This document shows positions 25,079 to 35,723 of a stretch of 64,000 nt of DNA, piece after piece. Under the pieces are notes generated by a model. It saw nothing but the letters and a program-made list of their open reading frames with translations. It ran no database searches and was not told the DNA's origin. Source of the DNA: Lineus longissimus (Eukaryota; Nemertea; Pilidiophora; Heteronemertea; Lineidae); contig NC_088312.1 in the NCBI RefSeq assembly GCF_910592395.1, forward strand, positions 10,416,001-10,480,000, read 5' to 3'. The position numbers were made by a program, and so were the translations under genes. Each line of letters opens with the position of its first letter. Within the stretch, counting starts at the first letter, position 1.

Positions 25079-25440
25079 GAGCGAGATGGGACACCCCAAC
25101 CAAACGAAATCAAACCTGACAACTCCACTGGCTTGCCAACATGATGATATAAGACAGTCACAACCAGGCCGAATTAGATGTGACAGCCCTACTGGCTTGT
25201 CAACGCGGTGAGAGAGATGAGAGAGCCACGGCCAGGCCGCATTGACCCTTGCAGCTACACCGTCTTGCCAAAATGAGACAGTCACAATCAGGCCGAATCA
25301 GACCTGACAGCTCCACTGTCTTGCCAACACGGCCGAAACAGTCACAACAAGGCAGAATTGGCCCTTGCAACTCGACAAATTTTGTCAACATGGTTAGAGC
25401 AGTCACAACCAGGCTGAATCTGAGCTGGTATAAGGTGAAT
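25079..25440 (+). repeat. degenerate tandem repeat, about six copies of 57-75 bp
   Basis: Each unit carries CAGTCACAACCAGGCCGAAT, a GACAGCTCCACTG-like block and TTGCCAAC, with 10-30% divergence. An inverted block of the same family lies at 40375-40575, next to the 45-bp array, so this is a dispersed satellite-like family. No coding role is seen. Confidence 0.75.
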
Positions 25441-25499
25441 ATGCCACATTCTATCTAATCCAAATGAGACAAAGATACTCAAGGGCTGTGGTATTCCTT

Positions 25500-25770
25500 G
25501 CCTCGTAGAGTTATTAAAGGAGACAAAAGAGAAATGCCCCTTCAAGATGATGGCAGGCCTTGTCTTTTAGGCCCAAGGAGAAATAAGAGACACAATTACT
25601 GCAATATGATGACAGTCCTCGTCTGCGCGGCCTCAGGATGCATAGGAGACAAAGTTACCACGAGATGACAACCCGTGTTTTCCAGGTTTAAGGAGACAAT
25701 GGATGAGACGATGCTTCAACATGTCCAAGCTGATGAAAGTCCTTGACTCCAGGGCCAAACGGAGACGATG
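25500..25770 (+). repeat. degenerate tandem repeat, about four copies of 60-75 bp
   Basis: Each unit has AAGGAGACAA, a central GATGA(C/A)AG, then CTTG/CGTG and a CCAGG/GGCC(C/T)A block. Copies are strongly diverged. It directly follows the 25079 array but differs in unit sequence. Confidence 0.5.
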
Positions 25771-25944
25771 ATGGAACAAATAACTTTATTGGTGGGACAT
25801 CTCTAGCGTTACACTTGGTACACACAGGCGACACCTTTACCCAGAACCTGTAACTAAATGTCTTGAAGAAATGATGAGGTTATCATCCGAGATCACATCA
25901 AAACCCCATCAAGGCCAGAGTCCTGTATCGGTGATTGAATGCAA

Positions 25945-26402
25945 TCTGTGGTATACCTTAGAGTAACCAGCTCTAATACGTCAGAATACAATAAGACCCG
26001 ACACTTTTTCCACGACATTTCCGACTGTTATACGCCGTCTTCAATCCCACCAAGAAACATCCTGACATCAACCAGTGGTTTTAAAGGGACAATATAGGCA
26101 GTAGCTAGGCAGGCAAGGTAAAGTTACACAAAGTTGCCAATAGGGGTCTCTCACATCTCACAGTACGTCGAAATGATTCACGCCTGTACGAGGAATATAT
26201 TAGTGCTGAATCTGACATGACCTAGAGCCCTTACTGTGTATATTAGTCACCTGAAGATGGCCCAATTAGCCCCTCTCCTCCTGCTTATAGTCCCCCTTGT
26301 AAAAATACTCCGCCTCTCGATATTTTTGTATACGAGTTAGGAGTATCAAAAACCTGTATCTCAGGATGCCAAGAAAAAGTGTCCTTCCCTATTGTATAAT
26401 GA
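25945..26402. mobile_element. composite TIR-like element with nested TTAA MITE
   Basis: The left side holds AATACAATAAGACCCGACAC followed by TTTTTCC. The right side (about 26376-26402) holds the inverse, AAAAAGTGTCC then CTATTGTATAATG, which suggests terminal inverted repeats about 410 bp apart. A separate TTAA-type MITE (26091-26303) lies between them. The ACCTTAGAGTAACCAG at about 25956 also occurs in the hairpin at 45174-45216. No transposase ORF is seen. Confidence 0.5.
26091..26303 (+). mobile_element. TTAA-type MITE (copy 1)
   Basis: It starts TTAAAGGGACAATATAGGCA and ends CTGCTTATAGTCCCCCTTGT, imperfect terminal inverted repeats of about 18 bp. The interior matches the inverted copy at 48718-48928 over most of its length (for example CCAATAGGGGTCTCTCACAT). 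TTAA target preference is known for piggyBac- and Kolobok-type transposons. There is no ORF, so it is non-autonomous. Confidence 0.75.
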
Positions 26403-26449
26403 CAGATTAGGGTATGCTTCTTTCAAAACCCACGACCATCATTACTTCA

Positions 26450-27528
26450 TAAGACCCCCTTTAGGAGGGGCTCTTAAGATACACGTGTGTGCGGGAGTAT
26501 ATAGTGAATGATTAGAAATAAAGAGAGTAACAATTGTATATCCTACAAACAATTTTTTTTGGTATTTTTCTGAATTAACTCCGTTGAGTTTACCGATTTC
26601 TCCGCGATCTTCCGGTGGTGGTTGCTATCCCATTGGTTGAAATTAAGTTAAATTAAATTTAAATCTTCATGGGAATTCGCTACATCATATGCCTAAGAAA
26701 TTGGCCAATTATATTAATATTTTTATTGGAGAAATATCCGTCCTAAATAATGACAGAAAAGGGTGGTTTATTTCAATTTTGTGTCGACATGGTCGAGGTC
26801 ACGTGACATAAAAACAAAACAATCGCACACACCCGTCCAAAAAAGGCACTTTAAGAAAAACAAATACGTTTTTCCAGCTTAAAACCACACTGACGACTAA
26901 GTTATATTGGTCTACTGCCCAAATCTGAAGTATCAAAATGAATCACAAACTAGAACTAGCTCTATTTAGCTATAGTTGCGTGAAAATTTCGGGTGAGCGA
27001 CGTACATTCTGTACCCTAGCGGCCAATAAATAAACTACTTTCAGCCGTCTGCTCCGGTCTCGTTAGGGAGTTTTTCCCAAATGTACGCGATGATGACGTG
27101 CCCCATTAACAGGACGTGACATCTATTTTAAAATGCGTTTCCAAAGTGAATGCATGAGGACAATCCATTTAAGTGTCGTATATTACTGGAAACGCCCGAT
27201 TCCCGTGAATAAGGACAATCACAATGTATTACATTACCAAAACAAAAATGTGTCGGAAGGAACTATATGGATGGTCCCATCGCACCCCCCCCCCTCCAGC
27301 AGTATGACACAGAAGGGCTAGTTGACTGTCCACCGGGGGGGTTTGGGGGGAGCTTCCCCCCAACGCACTGGTAAAAACCTATGTCGACGGAGGGGGGTTT
27401 GGGGGGTGTCCCCCCATTGTAACAGCTGTAGTTGTTAGAGCTTGCACTTAACATATGCTCGTAGGGGGGTTCGGGGGAGCTCCCCCGACCTAAAGGGGGG
27501 CTCACTAAGTCCTTGACTTTACATATTA
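26450..27528 (+). mobile_element. unclassified 1.1-kb GC-foldback element, copy A
   Basis: It starts AAGACCCCCTTTAGGAGGGG and ends CTTGACTTTACATATTA. The right third holds three G-run/C-run foldbacks (GGGGGGAGCTTCCCCCC, GGGGTGTCCCC, GGGGGAGCTCCCCC) each next to GGGGGGTTTGG or GGGGGGTTCGG. Near the left end are a TATA-like stretch and AATAAA. No protein of any length is conserved. Copy B follows head-to-tail and copy C lies inverted at 45.4 kb. It may be a solo LTR-like or MITE-like unit, but no TG...CA ends or clear target duplication were found. Confidence 0.7.
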
Positions 27529-28616
27529 AGCCCCCCTCTTAGGAGGGGCTCTTAAGATACACGTGTGTGCGGGAGTATATAATGTAAATGAAGTGAAATA
27601 AAGAGAGTAAATATTGTATATCCAACAAACATTTTTTTTTGGTTTTTCAAAATGGCGCTGAATAAATAAATCAGACCAGTTGTAGCGCTGAATTATAAAT
27701 CAGACCAGTTGTAACAGGTTACGAGAACATCTGATTTAAATCTTCATGGGAATTCGCTACATATGCCTAAGAAATTGGCCAATTATATTGATATTTTTAT
27801 TAGAGAAATATCCGTCATAAATAATGACAGAAAAGGTGGTTTTATATCAATTTTGTGTCGACATGGTCGAGGTCACGTGACATAAACAAAACAATCGCAC
27901 ACACCCGTCCAAAAAAGGCACTTTAAGAAAAACAAATACGTTTTCCCTGCTTAAAACCACACTGACGACTAAGTTATATTCGTCTATTGCCCAAATCTGA
28001 AGTATCAAATTGAATCACAAACTAGAACTAGCTCTATTCAGCTATAGTTGCGTGAAAAATTCGGGTGAGCGGCGTACATTCTGCACCCTAGCGGCCAATA
28101 ATTAAACTACTTTCAGCCGGCTGCTCCGGTCTCGTTAGGGAGTTTTTCCCAAATGTACGCGATGATGACGTGCCCCATTAACAGGACGTAACATCTATTT
28201 TAAAATGCGTTTCCAAAGTGAATGCATGAGGACAATCCATTTAAGTGTCGTATATCACTGGAAACGCCCGATTTCCGTGAATAAGGACAATCACAATGTA
28301 TTACATTACCAAAACAAAAATGTGTCGGAAGGAACTATAATTACTATATGGATGGTCCCATCGCACCCCCCCCCCCTCCAGCAGTATGACACAGAAGGGC
28401 TAGTTGACTGTCCACCGGGGGGGGGGGGGTTTGGGGGGAGCTTCCCCCCAACGCACTGGTAAAAACCGATGTCGACGGAGGGGGGTTTGGGGGGTGTCCC
28501 CCCATTGTAACAGCTGTAGTTGTTAGAGCTTGCACTTAACATATGCTCGTAGGGGGGTTCGGGGGAGCTCCCCCGACCTAAAGGGGGGCTCACTAAGTTC
28601 TTGACTTTACATATTA
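27526..28616 (+). mobile_element. unclassified 1.1-kb GC-foldback element, copy B (tandem)
   Basis: It begins at the exact end of copy A (shared ATTAAG) and is nearly identical from the CATGGGAATTCGCTAC block onward. A segment near the left end (about 27650-27745) is replaced by unrelated DNA carrying a short duplication (AAATCAGACCAGTTGTA twice). Copy B therefore belongs to a different subtype from A and C. Its longer poly-G and poly-C tracts mark likely length instability. Confidence 0.7.
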
Positions 28617-28884
28617 GATTAAAAGTTCAAAATATCGGAATAAAACCTTTGTCTCAGGACACTCGATACTATCCCGTGACATAAAAACTTTACACCGGAG
28701 ACATCTCCGGTGGCATGCTCACGGTTTGATCAGAAATTATCTTCGCGACAACGAATAAGGAAGAATTGGTCACATGACGAACAAAATGGTAGATGGACAC
28801 TAAAACGAAAATTGTTCACAAAAATTCCATAATTTGCTGAATAAAGGACGCAAATATATGTCCGAGGACTGGTGAAACACTCAG
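28617..28884 (+). promoter_or_regulatory. putative GDAP2 promoter and non-coding first exon
   Basis: The first coding exon is preceded by an acceptor (CTTGTCTATCCAG|CG at 29244), so a non-coding exon is expected upstream. A good donor, ACACTCAG|GTAAGG, occurs at 28884. The sequence before it, starting just after copy B of the foldback element, would be 5' UTR and promoter. No TATA box is evident. The transcription start is not defined by sequence alone. Confidence 0.45.
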
Positions 28885-29034
28885 GTAAGGCGATTAATGT
28901 ATTCTCAAAAGCTCCATAGGAGTTTTAAATTGTGTTTTTTGCTATTTTTATTCAAAGTGGCTATTCTTACCAGTACCTGAGGCTGAGGACGGTAAAGAAT
29001 TTCTGCGATTTAAGATTAGCCATGCATCTGGGAT

Positions 29035-29115
29035 CAAGGATTAGTGTTAGCGAAGGGTTAGGATTAGGGTTAGTGTTAGGATTAATGGTCAGGGTTAGGG
29101 TTCGGGTAGGATTAA
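29035..29115 (+). repeat. degenerate telomere-like repeats (TTAGGG variants)
   Basis: The stretch is made of GGGTTAGG, GGATTAGGGTTAGTG and CAGGGTTAGGGTT variants, about ten degenerate hexamers. It lies in the putative 5' UTR intron of GDAP2 and may mark an old break repair or insertion. Confidence 0.75.
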
Positions 29116-29253
29116 GGCTCAAAAGTGGAAATGACGGCCATAAGAATAGCCAAGCCAGTTGTTCGCATGTAAAATGCGCACGCTGGTGCAGTCGATTCAT
29201 TCATTCTACAATTCACATGTTGGACATGTTTCTTGTCTATCCAGCGTTTCAAG

Positions 29254-32200
29254 ATGGATCCCTTGGGAGCCAAAACTTCCATTGTAGATGTGGACACTAT
29301 CGATGTATGGGGAAAAACAACTGTCCCCTCCTACCTCACTGCTAGTGGCGAGAAGGCAGCGCAGCTAGATAAGGAATCAAAATTCGTCTTTGACAAAAAG
29401 ATCAATGATAAAATTGCATTTTGGTAAGTTATGTCCAACAATCCCCGAAAGGCTTTTAGAATACTTTTGTTGCCATTTTGCCAAGTGTATTGAACCTAAG
29501 ATCACATTGCATGAAAAGGTTTCAGTGTTCGCACTATACTTTCTATAATTTAGTGCCCTTAGGATATATATACTGTTAACTAGGTAATGTTCACGACCGT
29601 TTTGTACATGTATGAGTTAACCATTAATTTTCGGGATTAAACAGAGAATTTAGTCAAAGCCAAAATGAGCAAATTCTCTAACATTACTCGGTTTACAAAG
29701 CTGTGAGAGGCCATATGATGTGTCCGGGGAATACTGAAATCTGCATGAAGGTATGGAATGCCACCTGCATTCATGCTGTTTTGCTTGGTGTCCTGGGACA
29801 CTTCATGAGATAGGCAAGGGCTGAGTGGTAATTTTCATTGTTTCTGTGACGTCCAGTCACATTTTATAACTTCTGTTTAAAACAAAAAAATTTAATTTTT
29901 CAGGCAGGGAGAACTCACTCAACTTAATGCAACTGCCATTGTAAATACAACCAATGAGTCCATGACTGACAGAAGTCCTCTGAGTGAAGCAATATTCCAT
30001 AAGGCCGGTCCAGAACTCAAGCAAGAGGTTAGGAAAAATGTAAAAGGTAAGTGCTGAAAATTAGTCATAGCTTTGGACCATGATATTTTCTAGATATAGA
30101 CAGCAAAAGTGAGACACTTTCTTGACTTATCTGAACCAGTAACTGTAACATGCTTGGTTAGTTCCCTCTTGAGAGTTTTAGTAGGGTACCATGTGGCGTA
30201 ACCGCCCTGGTGGCTCAGACAGTCCACCACAAACATCAACCAACTCCCTGTTATCACTCGAAGGCAACCACCTTTATCCTCCCCCTCCCCTCCCCCCCGC
30301 TTTTGTTGCTGATCTAAGTTGTTTATATGATACAAGCATGTTGAAATGGCTGTCTCAGATTCATCAAAGACTTTTATTTGTTTTTTCAAATCTTCCAGTC
30401 TGTTCTTATTTTCATATTTCATATCTTTCAGTCTGTAAAACTGGTGATGCCAAGCTTACCAAGGCTTATAACTTACCTAGTCGCTATGTCATCCACACTG
30501 TCGGGCCAAGATATAACACGAAATATCAAACAGCTGCCGAGAGCGCCCTGTATAACTGCTACAGGAATATCATGCAAATAGTTAGGTGTGTAAATCAGGA
30601 ATATCATGCAGATAGTTAGGTGTTTAAATCAGGAATATCATGCAAATAGTTAGGTGTGTAAATCGGGAATATCATACAAATAGTTAGGTGTGTAAATCTG
30701 GAATATCATGCAAATAGTTAGGTGTGTAAATCGGGAATATCATGCAAATAGTTAGGTGTGTAAATCAGGAATATCATGCAAATAGTTAGGTGTGTAAATC
30801 AGGAATATCATGCAAATAGTTAGGTGTGTAAATCAATATGATAACAGCAAAATCGCCACTGGCCTTTTTTTGTATATTTTGCAAATAATGTCGATTTCTA
30901 GTGTAGAATAACGTAAAATTACAAACGCATTTTTCATAGGACTATAATTAGCTACGAGCGGTATTTACTGATCACATCATCAACATATCCATATGTCACA
31001 ATGAGCACATTGTTGTCATTGACTCAGTTAAAACATTCCTTCTCACTTAATGTTTTCAATTCCAGAGAGATGCACTTGTCTAGTTTGGGCCTGTGCTGTG
31101 TTCACTCAACAAGAAGAAGTTACCCACCAGAGGAAGGGGCACATATAGCTCTCAGTGAGTACCTCTCATTTTCAGTTTGAGGTATTCTTTATCCACTATC
31201 CCTCTTGCACTGTGAGACAACCTACATTGCCACCTATAGCAATCAGTACCATTCCACTGATGCTCCTTTTTCAAACTCTTGGAATGTCAGCGGTCCATCA
31301 AATCTGTTGGTAGTGTTTATCCACACAAATTTGTATTTTCTATTTGCATGCCCGGAAAATCCTGGTCTATTTTAGCTAATAATTGATGTCTATTAAATCC
31401 ACAGGAACAGTAAGAAGATTCCTTGAGCATTATGGAGAAGAAATGGAAAAAATCATATTTGTGGTCACAGGAAACGAGGAGGTACATTAGAAGTACTTTT
31501 TTGCAACAGAATTCATACATTAGTACTGTACTTATACTTGTAACTTGTTGTATGTTTGTAACCACTTGTGTGGCCTAACATATTCTGATCAGAAAGTGAG
31601 TTGTTTGTTGAAAAAAAACTGACCTGAACTATCAACCCACTTACTTGAACCCCCGGGCCCAACTGATGATTTATCCAACTAGCTTCTAATACATACTACA
31701 ATAATGCATGACATATGTACTATGAGAACCTCTCATTGTGGTGCTTAAGCGACTAATGACAAGGTGACCTGTTAACCTCAACCTTTCATACCCCAGGTGG
31801 GGGTTTAAAGACTCTTTCAACATGTTTGCGTGCTCATGATGTTTGTATGCACATAATGAGAACAAAGATTAATCTGTTGTAGATAGTGGTTGTAGTTGTA
31901 CACTGTGACTTTAACATATTCATGGGAGATGTTTTTCTCTGTTTTCAATAGCCTGTATATAGTCGTCTCCTTCCGCTGTACTTTCCACGCAATCGTGAAG
32001 AGGAAGAATATGCTCAACAACACCTGCCTGATGATATCGGCAATGAATTTGGGGAGCCAATCATCAAGGAACGAGCTATTCGTATCACAGTTAACCCGAC
32101 ATTGAGACGTAAGTAACAAGGGAGACCAGTGGCATAGTGGTTAGAGCGTCATAATCAGGAGGTTGTTGGTTTGACTTTTGAAAGGATCATCCCTTGTCTT

Positions 32201-35200
32201 TGTGTCCTTGAGCAAGGCACTCAAGCCTAAATCGCTTCGTCCTTTGAATGCGATGAAAAACCAAGGCTCCTTGTACCTGGTTCTTTGCCTGGGCAAGCAA
32301 AAGACCCTGCCAAGTGAAAAACATGAGTATCAGACTTGATGGTCTCTACATCTGGCCAAAGGCGGAATCACTCTGAGGCCAATGAACCCAGCTGGCCCCA
32401 ACCGTAGTGGCACATAAAAAATTCTCATGGTCATTCCGTGCAGAGCTAACACTGAATAAGAAGAAGAAAGCTTGCTGCCTTTGAGTGTGACGTGGTTACG
32501 ATTGGATAACTTTGGTGAATATAAGTTGTTTTTCTTGTACACCAAGGTTTCAAATATTGTAAAACATGACCTTGATACGCACATGAGTCTTTAGAGGAAA
32601 TAGTGATGGGTTTCCTGCAATATTTCTAGGATCACTGGAAGAATCAATAGAAGAAGATGAGGCTGGACCCAGAGAGGAGGGCCTCGCAGAAGAGTTATTA
32701 ACAGATGTTGCAGTTGGGCGTCATGCTTTTGCTCATATGGAGGCTGACCATGACAAAGCTAGAGCGATGAAGATACAGGGAAAGCCTAGCATAGAGGCGG
32801 ACAGGGAAGGGGATAAAAGAAGGTACATAGTTGTTATGAAAGATGGCTACAAGTATTTCTTTGCAACAGGTTATTTGGTTAATCCTATTTGAACTTTAAG
32901 GCTGTTTGGCCTCGATTGCTGGCCTGAACGGGTAGGGGTCAGTGTCATTGTCAGACATTGTCAAGAATATCTGTTTGACCAGAGTAGGTCATTCAAGTCA
33001 GTTTCTCTCATTTTTGCTCTATTTACACAATGATGTTCTTCGAATTGAACTGCAGAAAGTGCTTGATTTAGAGTAATGACATGTCACTGTCATGACTGGG
33101 CACTTAATCCTAAACATGACCTGTATAACGAGCCAGAAAAGTCGAAGTGTTAGCATTAAATTATGTTTTTCTCTTCTTCGTAGGTATTCACGACTCGTCA
33201 AAAGAGCCAAGCGAGAAGATTTGACACAAATAGCAGCTTTACGATGTTTGTACCATTCAGGCTATGACAAGAAGGGTCATCCTATCATCTTATTCATTGC
33301 AAAGAATTTCCATTACAGTCAAGTCGATTTAGAAAAAGTTAGTAGGTCTAAAAGCTCTTTAGTGAGGTACCGTTTGAATAAACTGGGGTATTCCGATTTT
33401 CCTGATGAAGAATATTGAAAGTGACTATATTCTACCTTCAGTGCTATTGGAAAATACAGCAGAACCTGTCTATCAAGGATACCCTTGGGACCTACCAATT
33501 CTGTCCGTGATAAAGATGTGCTGATTAGATACATAAGTCAACTGGAACAGAAATGACAATTTGAGACAAAGGCCTGTGGGCCTGATAGAGAGTGTGACCT
33601 TCATAGAGAGGTGTTCCCGAAGATAGGCACTCTATGTGTGCCTTTGAATCAATGTTGTTATGATAATGTTTTCTCAAATTGTTGCAGGCTATCTTATACC
33701 TAATCCATATAATGGATCCACTAGTGTCCCAGAGGTACGTTGTCATATACCTGCACACAAACTCAACCAGGGATAATCAACCAGGAATGAAATTTCTTAA
33801 GGAGGTGTATCGACTTGTTGACGAGAGGTAGGTGAAAGACTCTGCAAGTGCTGATTCAGGGCCTGCATTCGATATGCAAAGATCTAAAAGTTGGCCCTGA
33901 ATAATCATATTCAGTGACGTCAGAAAACATTATCGCCATGTCGAACGTACGATCTCCATGTAAGTCATGACATTAATGACGATTATGTCTTCTGACATCA
34001 ATGACGATTATGTCTACTGACATTAATGATGATTAGGTCTACTGACATTAATGACGATTAAGTCCACTGACATTAATGACAATTAAGTCTACTGACATTA
34101 ATGACGATTATGTCTACTGACATTAATGACGATAATGTCTACTGACATTAATGACGATTAAGTCTACTGACATTAATGACGATCATGTCTACTGACATTA
34201 ATGCTGGTATTTTAAGGCTGAAATACTTTCATAGAATTGGCCCTTATGAAACTTTCTTTCATGTAAGGTCTGTTGTCAGGTAAAGTCACAAGACACTATT
34301 ATGACAAAGAACCATTAATGCAGTTTTATTTCTCTTCATCATTTGTTTATTTTTTGTAAATTTCAGATACAGGTTGAACCTTCATGCATTTTATGTTGTC
34401 CACCCGACATTTTGGTCAAGGGTATGTTATGTTATTGTTTTTGTTAGCTTGATATATCATTGACAGAGAAAATGCAGCCCTATTAGAACAAAATGAGGCA
34501 GTGGTCAGAACAAACCCTGAACCCTCTGTCCCCTTAATCAGGGATCACAGTTTCGAAGTGTCAAGTTCTGACCAGTGAATATTTCATTTCAATTGTAAAA
34601 ATTTCTGATAATAAATAAGAAGTGTGATAATGTCTGGACCCCTTCACTATTTTTGATTAAAACTTATTTATAATCGGGGACAATTTTAAGGGAAAATGAT
34701 TTGACACCCTGACAAGTTCATTTCAAGTCGTTGAATCCTGTCCTAAGAGTAAGATAAAAGCAAAGTATCGAATCAGTGTCGATTGCCTAACCTATAGGTT
34801 TCACATTGAGCGCTGTATAAACTTACACAGTCTCTGTTCAAATAAGAGCCTCTGAGAAATACGCTTATTTTTTTTCTTTCAGATTCTGACCTGGTTCTTC
34901 ACCACATTCACAGCATCGAATATCAAAGACAAAGTCAAAATGGTGCACGGTATTGAGTACCTGTACAGCCAGATAAACCCAGATCAGTTGGATATCCCTC
35001 CGTTTGCGTTAGATTATGACCTAAAGGTAACTGACTATGCATACTGGTTCACAGCGTAACGAAGGTGGGCGCCTTACCAGGTCATCCTGTTCAAAGTGTC
35101 TCCTTGTACCTCGCTCAAAATCAAAGTATGGGGATCGCAGTTTCTCCGTGGCTGCCCCTTATCTCTGGAATCAACTCCCCAAAGCAATTACATTTGCTGA

Positions 35201-35723
35201 GACCCTCACCCAATTCAAATCCCTTCTTAAAACACACTTGTTCAATCTTCACTTCAAAAAATAGAGGAGGTAGCGCTTTGAGCAGGGTGACCTGGAAAGG
35301 CGCTTTACAAATCCTATATTTATTTATTTATTTATTTAAGCTTGCCTCTTATACAGCCGTGGCTTCTCATTATTTGTGTATAAATCGTTGATCATTAAAT
35401 TGTTAGTATAATACAATTCTTGACTCTTGTCGGTTAACAAGGAAATTTTGCCAGGCGTTGTTGACAACTTTGAATCAACACGTCTTTTATGACTATTGTT
35501 TCATATATGCACTTCTATTTCACTGGGTATTCTGAAAACTTAACCTATCGCTGTAAATGACTCTAAACTCACCTAACATGAGTGTTAATCAAAAAGGTCT
35601 TAGCAAATTCATTGAAAGATAAATGATAAATAAATACTATTATATTGTCTGTTTCAGATAAATGGTGCTCGTTACTACATCCCCAGCAGCGACATATCAG
35701 ATGAGATTGGAGAGGAACTATGA
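29254..35723 (+). CDS. GDAP2: GDAP2, macro domain plus CRAL-TRIO domain protein
   Basis: Twelve coding exons join in phase: 29254-29423, 29904-30046, 30432-30585, 31066-31154, 31405-31481, 31952-32108, 32630-32822, 33184-33337, 33688-33827, 34367-34421, 34883-35026 and 35658-35723. They encode 513 residues, close to the roughly 500 usual for GDAP2. A macro domain (about residues 50-240) has LTQLNATAIVNTTNES and YVIHTVGPRY. It lacks the Gly-rich loop of hydrolytic macro domains, as is usual in this family. A CRAL-TRIO lipid-binding fold (about 335-485) has LRCLYHSGYDKKGHPIILF and FYVVHPTFWSRILTWFFTTF. The family is single-copy and of poorly defined role, linked in animals to stress responses and neurodegeneration. 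The start ATGG has a good Kozak context. Confidence 0.93.
30563..30834 (+). repeat. 34-bp minisatellite duplicating the GDAP2 exon-3 splice donor eight times
   Basis: Eight copies of a 34-bp unit start at the real end of exon 3. Each contains AATATCATGCAAATAGTTAG|GTGTGTAAATC, that is the last 20-odd exon bases plus the donor. Reading past the true donor meets an in-frame TAG in the second unit. Only the first donor can therefore give full-length protein. Confidence 0.92.
32117..32475 (+). mobile_element. tRNA-derived SINE in GDAP2 intron 6
   Basis: AGTGGCATAGTGGTTAGAGCG resembles a tRNA A box, and GGTTTGACTTTTG about 35 bp later resembles a B box. CCTTGAGCAAGGCACT follows, a core motif widespread in animal SINEs. 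The 3' end is a short AAG-rich tail. The GT-AG exons on both sides are intact. Confidence 0.75.
33968..34203 (+). repeat. 25-bp minisatellite in GDAP2 intron 9
   Basis: About nine copies of ATTAATGACGATTATGTCTA plus CTGAC, with single-base variants (AAG for TAT, AAT for GAT). It sits well inside the intron between the exons ending 33827 and starting 34367. Confidence 0.9.
35040..35338 (+). mobile_element. LINE 3' end fragment in GDAP2 last intron
   Basis: An open stretch encodes YGDRSFSVAAPYLWNQLPKA then FKSLLKTHLFNLHF, the extreme C-terminus typical of CR1/L2/RTE-like LINE polyproteins. A short 3' UTR (GCGCTTTACAAATCCTATAT) and a (TTTA)n tail follow. The rest of the element is missing, a usual 5' truncation. 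It differs from the LINE at 2.6 kb, which ends in (TTCTA)n. Confidence 0.8.

Noticed and set aside
27133-28593. Open frames of 60-95 codons inside the foldback element copies
   Set aside because: They lie in G/C-run DNA, differ between copies by poly-C length changes and match no family.
33458-33545. Possible extra MITE copy (CAGCAGAACCTGTCTATCAA)
   Set aside because: Only a short left-end resemblance to the TA-type MITE; no right end or interior match.
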